Below are positions 8,225-15,311 of a stretch of DNA of 33,497 nucleotides, in pieces. Source of the DNA: Legionellales bacterium UBA2469. Lineage in GTDB: Bacteria; Pseudomonadota; Gammaproteobacteria; Legionellales; Legionellaceae. Every line of letters starts with the position of its first letter. Position 1 is the first letter of the stretch. Location of the stretch: contig DDPL01000004.1 in NCBI GenBank assembly GCA_002342175.1, forward strand, positions 26,852-60,348, written 5' to 3'. Position numbers and translations under genes: made by a program. A model generated the notes under the pieces. It was not told the origin of the DNA, did not search any database, and saw nothing but the letters and a program-made list of their open reading frames with translations.

Positions 8225-9874
8225 TTAGAAAAACACCTGAAATCGCTGTGAAAACATTTTTTCATCCGGACGATTTATCACTGCACTATCCACACCACGT
8301 CCGTAAGAATAACCCGTTACACACCCCGGACTCACTGGGGCATTAATTGCGCCCGTTGAGCAACCTCCGCTAAAGGCCGTTTGCTCATACTCGACGGAAA
8401 ATCGTATATTCTTATTCCAATACCAGTTCAAGCCAACAGACCATGTATTAGCATGTGATACCGATAACCTCGGATCAGAATACACATAATTGACAATATT
8501 ATCCGATACCAAATAATCATCAAAGACTGAACTATCCAAATGCATTCCTGTTAAGCGCAAAACCAACTGTAATGCCCCATAAGCACCTTTGTCATTGAAA
8601 TTTAACTCACGATTGGGAGCCATATCATACAAACTAACACTTTCCCCAGTGAAATTATATAAAAATTGAATTTGATTGGCTTTGTTCATCTGGCGTAAAG
8701 GAATATAGTATGTGTTATTTCCACTAGGTCCTGGAGTTAAATGCTGCAATGTTTGTGTGTAGTCCATGATTAAAGCCGCTTGATTATAGCGCCAAAATAA
8801 AAATGGATGAATTCGCGCTCGCTTCCCATTTGCATTCACAGAAGATATATAACTAAATGCCGGATTAACACCTGCAGTTAAAATACTTGGTAAAGTCCCT
8901 TCATTGTTGGCATTCTCTGTTGACGCAGAGGCACCAAATCCAAATAATTTCAACAAAGGTACTTGTAAGTCGATAAAGGGATTTGTAAAAATGCGAGCCT
9001 CAAACGCCTTCGAATGAACCGTTGCAATTTCAGAACTTGCACCGATGACATTGGTAGGGTTCAGACCCGGATTGGTGTTATCAGCATTTCCATTGAACAT
9101 ACCCAACTGATAGGCAAATAAATCCGTCAAACCAAAATACGACGCTATAATATTATAATTAGAGGGCTCAGAGGGGCCAAAAGAACCATAAGCCACCACA
9201 CCCATTTCACGATTGGGGCCTAAATATGTTGAATAGCTGCCATACATAGTAGGAACAATTGCAGCACTTGCGGTATTTTCAAATCCTGCCACTAAACTGA
9301 ACTGCTTTCCTGCTCGCACACTCATAAAGCGATAACGATGTATATCCATAAAGGCATCAAATAAACGAACTTGGGAAACGCCAAAGTCTGGATTGATATA
9401 CATCGTGACATCTTGATTAAACACAGCCTCCAGCTGTGGTCGAAGATTTAAAATCCAAGATCTGTTCACAACATTTCGATCAAATATAGGAACCCCTGCA
9501 ACGCCATCAACTACTGTTAAACCCTTAGTGTCCATCAAAGTATTATTATCGAACTTTCCTAAGAAACGAAAACGCAGTTTGGATTCTTGATTTGGTGCTA
9601 CCAACTGAAATTTGGCTCCGGGCAAGGGTAGATAGCGTTCATAATCTCTTTCCCAAAAATTACCTTTGGTCGGTGCTTTTGGAAAATGTTGTTTGACTTC
9701 GCTTAATAAAGCCATTTGTTTGGCTTGAAGTTTTTTCAATACTTCAATCTTTTGATGATTTTCCGTCATCTTTTTTTGGAGACTTTCAACGCTTTGCTCA
9801 ACATCAGCAGAAAACCCGATGTGAGCAAACATCAATAAGCAACTGATTTTTCCAAAATCTTTTAAAACAAACAT
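8225..9874 (-). CDS. Outer-membrane porin, OprP/OprO-like, second of tandem pair
   Basis: This 549-residue protein has a signal peptide ending near GFSA (about residue 23), then a short coiled coil (about 24-65). A long region of alternating short strands runs to a C-terminal Phe (RFQVFF), the usual BAM signal of beta-barrels. Stretches such as NLRPQLEAVF, DFGVSQVRLFDAFMDI and PNREMGVVAYGSFG resemble the phosphate-selective porin O/P family. The substrate is not known, and family resemblance does not prove phosphate transport. It is clearly paralogous to the gene at 9890-11614, which ends 15 nt upstream on the same strand. A conserved pair of cysteines near the end (GGCSTGA and PGC) could form a disulfide in an extracellular loop. 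The ribosome site is a GGGAG about 10 nt before the ATG. Confidence 0.8.
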   Translation of the reverse strand: MFVLKDFGKISCLLMFAHIGFSADVEQSVESLQKKMTENHQKIEVLKKLQAKQMALLSEVKQHFPKAPTKGNFWERDYERYLPLPGAKFQLVAPNQESKLRFRFLGKFDNNTLMDTKGLTVVDGVAGVPIFDRNVVNRSWILNLRPQLEAVFNQDVTMYINPDFGVSQVRLFDAFMDIHRYRFMSVRAGKQFSLVAGFENTASAAIVPTMYGSYSTYLGPNREMGVVAYGSFGPSEPSNYNIIASYFGLTDLFAYQLGMFNGNADNTNPGLNPTNVIGASSEIATVHSKAFEARIFTNPFIDLQVPLLKLFGFGASASTENANNEGTLPSILTAGVNPAFSYISSVNANGKRARIHPFLFWRYNQAALIMDYTQTLQHLTPGPSGNNTYYIPLRQMNKANQIQFLYNFTGESVSLYDMAPNRELNFNDKGAYGALQLVLRLTGMHLDSSVFDDYLVSDNIVNYVYSDPRLSVSHANTWSVGLNWYWNKNIRFSVEYEQTAFSGGCSTGAINAPVSPGCVTGYSYGRGVDSAVINRPDEKMFSQRFQVFF

Positions 9875-9889
9875 AACGTCTCTGCTCCC

Positions 9890-11614
9890 TTAAAAAGTAA
9901 TTTGAAAACGTTGCATAATTACTTTTTCAGCAGGCCGATTTACAACTTGGCTGGTCGAGGCTGTTCCATAGACTGAATAACCTGTTAGACATCCTGGATT
10001 TACAGGTGCATTTAAAGCGCCCGTTGAACAACCACCCTCAAAATTGGTTTGATCATATTCCGTTGTAAAACGCAAATGCTGTGACCAAAACCAATTTAAA
10101 CCAATACTCCAAGTGCTTGCACTTTGCACAGATTGACGTGGGTCGACATAGACATAAACCGTTTTATTTCCTGAAATGTAGTTTTTACTAAATAAAGAAC
10201 TATCGATATTCAATTGCGACAGCCTGAATACAAGCTGCCAAGCACCATAAGCATCTTTTACAAAAGGTTTAAATTTTTGATTGGGTTCTAAATGAAATAA
10301 ATTAAATTCTTCTTGTGTCAAATTATAAATGAACTGAATTTGACCTGCTGTATTGGTATCCTTGATGCTGCCAGGATATAAATAATTGGTTGATGTACCA
10401 TAAATTAATGTTTGCATGGTTTTGGTCCAATCAGCCAATATTCCAAATGGTCCATAATGCCAACTAGCCTCTGGATGGACACGATTTCTCGTCCCATTTG
10501 CAACAACATTTTCATTGTAGAATACAATAGAGTTTTGCCCAACAGAGTATAAATCGGGCAAGTTAGCATTATTAGATGGCGATGAAATACTCGCCCCAAC
10601 TCCGACACCCAAGTGCTGGAAAAAGGATTTTTCCATGGCTATAAATGGATTTAAAAATATCCTTCCTTCGTAATTTTTATTCGCAACCGCACTTGCTGCG
10701 GTCGAAAAGTTTGTTTCATTGATTGGATTGAAGCCAGGCTCTGTATTATCGGCAACCTCCCCCATAATCGCAAACTGATAAGAAAAGAAATCATCAAACC
10801 CAAATAAGCTCAAACCACGATAGTAAGGTTCTTGGCCCGATGGACCTAATGTTCCATGAATCATAAATCCAAATTCCCGATCAGGTGCCATCATCGATGG
10901 ATAACCCTCTTCTTGAACAAATGCACGGGTTAAATAGTCAAAATTTGTAAAATAGTTCTCAATACCACTGACTAAACTCATTTGTTGTCCGATTTGCAAA
11001 CCAAATCCACGATAGTAATTGATATCCATAAATGCATCATAGATTCGAGGCTGTCCTAAACCAAAATCCGGATTAACAAAATATTGAAAATAATCATACA
11101 CCGTACCTTCTATAGATGGTCGGACACGTCGCATCCATATTCTATCAATCGTATTTCGGTTTATAATATTTACTTCAGAAGTCCCATTGTTTATTTCAAT
11201 TCCTTGGGCATTGAAGAAAATATCCTGATCCACTTGTACCCATGCATGGAACTCTAATGAATTAGATTTATCTGCCGATTGAATCATAAAAAGTGGCGGA
11301 TAGGGGTTGGGTGGATATCTTAGGTAATCACGCTGCGTAAAATCGGCAGCAATCGACTTAAAATGATAAGGTTGATATACAAATTGGGATTTTGGTAAAG
11401 GATTAGGCTTTGACGCTATCGAGAGTTTTTGTTTGGCAATATCGAGATCTCGCTGATTTTTAGATTGCTGTTTTACAAGCTCAGTCAATTCAGACTGCGT
11501 TTGTTTAAGTGCTTTTTCGATATCCCCAATTTTATCTTCAGTTGTTTCAGCGAAAGAAAAACCGACAGCCATACTCAAAGAGCACAGTGCTAAAAAATAA
11601 CGAGCACAAGCCAC
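9890..11614 (-). CDS. Outer-membrane porin, OprP/OprO-like, first of tandem pair
   Basis: A 574-residue paralogue of the next gene with the same plan. A signal peptide ends at about residue 22 (FSFA), a coiled coil covers about 24-65, and the barrel ends in Phe (RFQITF). RRVRPSIEG, NPDFGLGQPRIYDAFMDIN, GQQMSLVSGIE and PDREFGFMIHGTLG are the regions that most resemble phosphate-selective porins. The start is a GTG at 11614 with GGAGG 6 nt upstream. The same C-terminal cysteine pair (GGCSTGA and PGC) is present as in the paralogue. The 15-nt gap to the second gene indicates one mRNA. The coiled coil could form a trimeric periplasmic stalk, which is inference. The solute is unknown. Confidence 0.8.
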   Translation of the reverse strand: MACARYFLALCSLSMAVGFSFAETTEDKIGDIEKALKQTQSELTELVKQQSKNQRDLDIAKQKLSIASKPNPLPKSQFVYQPYHFKSIAADFTQRDYLRYPPNPYPPLFMIQSADKSNSLEFHAWVQVDQDIFFNAQGIEINNGTSEVNIINRNTIDRIWMRRVRPSIEGTVYDYFQYFVNPDFGLGQPRIYDAFMDINYYRGFGLQIGQQMSLVSGIENYFTNFDYLTRAFVQEEGYPSMMAPDREFGFMIHGTLGPSGQEPYYRGLSLFGFDDFFSYQFAIMGEVADNTEPGFNPINETNFSTAASAVANKNYEGRIFLNPFIAMEKSFFQHLGVGVGASISSPSNNANLPDLYSVGQNSIVFYNENVVANGTRNRVHPEASWHYGPFGILADWTKTMQTLIYGTSTNYLYPGSIKDTNTAGQIQFIYNLTQEEFNLFHLEPNQKFKPFVKDAYGAWQLVFRLSQLNIDSSLFSKNYISGNKTVYVYVDPRQSVQSASTWSIGLNWFWSQHLRFTTEYDQTNFEGGCSTGALNAPVNPGCLTGYSVYGTASTSQVVNRPAEKVIMQRFQITF

Positions 11615-11778
11615 AGAAAACCTCCGTATTTATTTATCCCTGATATGAATGTTACTGCGATACACAAGAAGAGTTACAAAAGAACACCCAAATGACCAGC
11701 TATAACAAACAACAATTCAAAAGTACTCTAACATTCAAATTTTCAATCTGCAAGACATGTAGCGTTGATTTATTTTGA

Positions 11779-11807
11779 TTGTATAGCTTACCGCTTATCG
11801 CTATAAT
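11779..11807 (+). promoter_or_regulatory. Candidate promoter for the MFS-like gene
   Basis: A perfect -10 TATAAT (11802-11807) follows TTGTAT (11779-11784) after 17 nt. It would leave a leader of about 18 nt before the ATG at 11832, which has no clear ribosome site. Confidence 0.42.
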
Positions 11808-11831
11808 CCACATTTTGTTCTGATTTTTGAC

Positions 11832-13400
11832 ATGCATAATCCTGACACTAAAACACTCGAATCACTTGTATCTTATGACAATATTTTTAAAGTCATCAAC
11901 AAACATGCTTTAGATCTGTCCTTATTTCTTCCAAATGAATTCAAACCCTATGCTGAAGATATTTTAAAAGTGAAAGGTACTCCATTAAATGGTTTAATTG
12001 GTGGTATGGTGAGTTGCGCATCGGGATTATTTTTGTATGCTTTAGGAGGTAGGCTTGCAAAATCATTCACAAGCTTAAGCTTGCTTGAGCGTTACACGCT
12101 AGCCGCCTCCCCCATGTTGCTGGGCGGATGTTTGCGCATTTGGGCAGCATCCAAAGCTGATCAGGGGAAGGGGAAAAATAGCATATTACAACTCCTAGGT
12201 ATCTCCATGCTTGGCGTTGCTGGGCATGTGGTTATGCTCTCTTTAGACATAGACTTATCGGAGATCACTAGCCACAGTATTTATTACTATGTTTTTCTTT
12301 TAAATAATGTTTTGACAGGTATCGGCATTGCAACCTACTCCCCAGGTATGGCGCTAGGCGCACAATCTGCTCCTCAAGATACACCTGGCATTTGGAAACA
12401 ACATCTTCAATTATCAAGTGGTGTTATCGAACACCCCATTCATCCAAGTTTTGTTGAAGAAAAGCTTTCGCCTATCCTACGAAGTACTTCCGGGCAGTAT
12501 TTAGCGATAATTGCCTGTGCATCAAATTTCGCACCTGGTCTTACACTCATTAGTGCAAATTTTCTTATTCCATTGATTGGATTTCGAAATACCTGCATCT
12601 TCTTTGCAAGCATGACAGGACTTGGGATGTTGACAACCTATTATTGTGTACAAAACTCAATTCTAGATCAGCTCAAACAAATTAATCCCATGATTGATAA
12701 TAGCGTCGAAATAAATATAGCCTCATTTATGGGTCAACGCATTTTTTCACAAGAAGTGCCCTTTTTTCAAAGGCTTTATAATTTAAACCCGCATGAAAAA
12801 CACGAAATTTTCAAAGCTACTTTTGATTATACTATCACCTTTGGTTTACTCACAGCGCTAACCGCAATTGGCACGATTATTTTGGAACATAAAGGAGCCT
12901 CTGCTAATGCTGCCGTATTAACAATGGCAGGTGTTTCGCTGCTCTCATCGCTCATGCGGGGATTAATGACGCTATCCCCTCATTTTATTAAAACCGAACA
13001 ATGGATGCGCATATCCTTGTCCATGATGCTTGTTTGTAGCTTGGTTTTAAAATATACCAATGATCTGACGCTCATTCAATCTAACATGCTGATTTTTGGG
13101 GTTTTTAATGGGATTGGTAATTATTGCGTCGTCGAAAGGATCTCACAAAAAATACCTCAAGATATTGGCTTGGCAACAGGAATATCGAGCGGGTTAGCTG
13201 CATTTTTAGCATTCCCAATCAGTATTTTGCTTGCTCAAGAAGACATGTGCTTTATGATCATCTGCTTTTTTGGATTGGCTTATCATAGCTACCATAGCCT
13301 CTCTCAGCATTGCATGAAAGAACCAAATGCGACAGTCTATGACGTTGATGACGTTGATGATATTGAAGAAGGTGTTTCAATGCAAAACACCCTTCCATAA
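11832..13400 (+). CDS. Polytopic membrane protein, probable MFS-type transporter
   Basis: A 522-residue inner-membrane protein with about twelve hydrophobic segments, separated by a longer polar stretch near the middle (about residues 275-325). This is the two-bundle layout of major facilitator proteins. The region TGIGIATYSPGMALGAQSAP and a later NFAPGLTL faintly recall the glycine-rich helices of the NarK nitrate/nitrite branch. I cannot confirm that, and the substrate is unknown. The N-terminus has about 55 soluble residues before the first membrane helix, and the C-terminus ends in an acidic tail with a VDDVDD repeat. The ATG at 11832 has no clear Shine-Dalgarno, and the next Met would remove the soluble head. 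It stands alone between divergent porin genes and convergent lpxA. Confidence 0.65.
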   Translation: MHNPDTKTLESLVSYDNIFKVINKHALDLSLFLPNEFKPYAEDILKVKGTPLNGLIGGMVSCASGLFLYALGGRLAKSFTSLSLLERYTLAASPMLLGGCLRIWAASKADQGKGKNSILQLLGISMLGVAGHVVMLSLDIDLSEITSHSIYYYVFLLNNVLTGIGIATYSPGMALGAQSAPQDTPGIWKQHLQLSSGVIEHPIHPSFVEEKLSPILRSTSGQYLAIIACASNFAPGLTLISANFLIPLIGFRNTCIFFASMTGLGMLTTYYCVQNSILDQLKQINPMIDNSVEINIASFMGQRIFSQEVPFFQRLYNLNPHEKHEIFKATFDYTITFGLLTALTAIGTIILEHKGASANAAVLTMAGVSLLSSLMRGLMTLSPHFIKTEQWMRISLSMMLVCSLVLKYTNDLTLIQSNMLIFGVFNGIGNYCVVERISQKIPQDIGLATGISSGLAAFLAFPISILLAQEDMCFMIICFFGLAYHSYHSLSQHCMKEPNATVYDVDDVDDIEEGVSMQNTLP

Positions 13401-13418
13401 GCATCGTGTGGCTCTTCA

Positions 13419-14195
13419 CTATCGAAGAATACCGCGGGTTTGTATCGCCGCTTGCATCGCATCAATTAATGGAATGACCTCAGGGAACTCTTGTTGCATC
13501 ATTTCCAATTCTGCAAGCGCTTGTTGAGTGGTTAAGCCTTTTCTAAAAATGATTTTATAAGCTCGTCTTAAAACATCAATATTCCCTGATGTAAATCCTG
13601 CTCGCTTCAAGCCAACCGTATTAATTCCACAAGTTGTTGCGTCATAACCCGAAATCATTAAATAAGGCAGCACATCTTTACCTACATAAGTTGCACGACC
13701 AATAAAAGCAAAAGCACCAATTCGACAGAACTGATGAATCGCAGCATACCCACCTATAATCGCATGGTGTGCAACATGAACATGGCCCGATAATGCACTA
13801 TAACTGACCATCGTCGTATCATGCTCTATATGACAATCATGCCCAACGTGCGTATAAGCCATAAAAAAATTACGTTCCCCAATAATGGTTCGACCACCAC
13901 CTTTCACTGTACCGCGGCTAATGGTGCAAAATTCGCGTATAACGTTGTCATCACCAATTTCTAGTGTCGTCGGCTCACCTTGATAAGTTTTATCTTGTGG
14001 AGCCCCGCCTAAGGAAGCAAACTGAAAAATTTTATTGTTCTTACCAATAATCGTCGGGCCTTGAACAACAACATGTGGTCCAATCCAAGTACCATCACCA
14101 ATTTCTACGCCTTCTTCAATTATAGTGCCGGATCCAATGCTAACATTTTTACCAATTTTAGCCGATGGATGTATTATTGCATGTTCGCTTATCAC
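13419..14195 (-). CDS. lpxA: UDP-N-acetylglucosamine acyltransferase LpxA
   Basis: LpxA transfers a 3-hydroxyacyl chain from ACP to UDP-GlcNAc, the first step of lipid A synthesis. The 258-residue product has the left-handed beta-helix hexapeptide pattern across residues 5-180. The catalytic motif is THVGHDC, with H119 equivalent to E. coli His125. A helical C-terminal domain contains GLKRAGF and LRRAYKIIFR. Translation starts at a GTG (14195) that overlaps the fabZ stop by 4 nt (GTGA), so the two are coupled. lpxB, often the next gene, does not follow. The downstream neighbour is the convergent MFS-like gene. Confidence 0.96.
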   Translation of the reverse strand: MISEHAIIHPSAKIGKNVSIGSGTIIEEGVEIGDGTWIGPHVVVQGPTIIGKNNKIFQFASLGGAPQDKTYQGEPTTLEIGDDNVIREFCTISRGTVKGGGRTIIGERNFFMAYTHVGHDCHIEHDTTMVSYSALSGHVHVAHHAIIGGYAAIHQFCRIGAFAFIGRATYVGKDVLPYLMISGYDATTCGINTVGLKRAGFTSGNIDVLRRAYKIIFRKGLTTQQALAELEMMQQEFPEVIPLIDAMQAAIQTRGILR

Positions 14196-14641
14196 TTCTT
14201 CACTTCCTTAACCGCACTTAAAATCTCTGCACTGCAAGCAAGTTTATCGCCAACATGGACTTTTCCGAGCATGCGCCAAAAATCACGTCTCTTAACACTC
14301 AATTGAATATCAATCGTCAATTGATCACCAGGTACTACAATTTGCTTAAATTTGACATTGTCAATGCCTGCAAAAAAATACATAAACTCATGTCCAGGTT
14401 CAGGTGTTCGCGACTTCCCAAAAAGAATGCCGCCTGCCTGTGCCAATGCTTCCAACATTAAAACACCTGGCATGATTGGTTTCCCAGGAAAATGCCCCTG
14501 GAAGAAAGGCTCATTTATTGTGACATTTTTAATCGCTTGAATATATTCAAATGGTTCATAATCCATTACCCGATCAATTAACAAAAATGGATATCGATGC
14601 GGAAGTAACGTCAATATTTCATCAATTTCAAGCGTTTTCAA
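14192..14641 (-). CDS. fabZ: 3-hydroxyacyl-ACP dehydratase FabZ
   Basis: FabZ removes water from 3-hydroxyacyl-ACP in the fatty acid elongation cycle, and so competes with LpxA for the same substrate pool. It has 149 residues in a hot-dog fold. LPHRYPFLLIDRV lies near the N-terminus. Catalytic H50 sits in FFQGHFPGKPIMPG, and E64 in LMLEALAQ. It begins with a rare TTG codon at 14641. A perfect AGGAGG lies 6 nt before it, which fixes this start. The gap to skp is 21 nt, and no lpxD lies between them. The stop overlaps the lpxA start. Confidence 0.96.
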   Translation of the reverse strand: MKTLEIDEILTLLPHRYPFLLIDRVMDYEPFEYIQAIKNVTINEPFFQGHFPGKPIMPGVLMLEALAQAGGILFGKSRTPEPGHEFMYFFAGIDNVKFKQIVVPGDQLTIDIQLSVKRRDFWRMLGKVHVGDKLACSAEILSAVKEVKK

Positions 14642-14662
14642 AATAAGCCTCCTATATTCAAC

Positions 14663-15163
14663 TTATTTAATTGCAGTGATGACTTGCTTGGTCACATCCA
14701 ATTTTTCGGCTGCAAAGGGTGCTGCATCTTTTTGGAGAACCAATTCAAAATGTTCTTTCTTCGCGATTGTTGCAATTGCTGCGCGTACACGTGTATAGAA
14801 ATCTTCCATCGCTTCATTATGAGCAGTGCTTAATTCTTGTTGATATTGCTGTCCATCTCTTTCAAATTTTTGCTGTATCGCAACAATTTCACGTTCTTTA
14901 TCTTTTTTAATATTCGCATTCATAACAACTGAATCACGTTTGAATGCTTCCATTTTAGCTCTTAAATCTTTTTCAGCTGCAATTAAAGAATCTCGACGTG
15001 GACGAAATTTCTTCTCTAAATCTTGTTGAATGGTTTGGATTTGAGGAGAAGTTTGAATGATCTTTTGTAAATCAACCACGCCAATCTTTGTTTCCTCTGC
15101 ATGTGCGACTGTTGATAAGCCTCCTAAGCTTAGCATCATCAAACCCAATAGTGTCTTTTTCAT
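14663..15163 (-). CDS. skp: Periplasmic chaperone Skp (OmpH)
   Basis: Skp is a trimeric periplasmic chaperone that holds unfolded outer-membrane proteins on their way to BamA. I start it at the ATG at 15163, giving 166 residues. A signal peptide follows directly (MKKTLLGLMML to AHA) and GAGG lies 8 nt upstream. Ten more codons are open before it but would put charged residues ahead of the signal. The mature part begins KIGVVDLQKIIQTSPQ and is rich in Lys, Glu, Gln and Ala, forming the long coiled-coil tentacles of the family. It lies between bamA and fabZ, as expected apart from the missing lpxD. Confidence 0.93.
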   Translation of the reverse strand: MKKTLLGLMMLSLGGLSTVAHAEETKIGVVDLQKIIQTSPQIQTIQQDLEKKFRPRRDSLIAAEKDLRAKMEAFKRDSVVMNANIKKDKEREIVAIQQKFERDGQQYQQELSTAHNEAMEDFYTRVRAAIATIAKKEHFELVLQKDAAPFAAEKLDVTKQVITAIK

Positions 15164-15210
15164 TTTAAAATCCTCAAATTTTTTCCAATTCACAAAAAAA
15201 GTATTGTTAT

Positions 15211-15232
15211 GACCTTTAGTATCTTAAAGGTC
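15211..15232 (-). promoter_or_regulatory. Hairpin between bamA and skp
   Basis: A perfect 8-bp stem GACCTTTA/TAAAGGTC with a six-base loop lies in the 148-nt bamA-skp gap. A T-run follows only about 11 nt later on the minus strand, so it is a weak terminator at best. It may attenuate readthrough or protect the skp mRNA end. Confidence 0.45.
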
Positions 15233-15311
15233 TCATAGGTTATAGCTATGGAAAGCTTACCTATATTTTCAGCATGAATCAACTCCCCTCATGCAAATTC
15301 TAAGCATCAAA

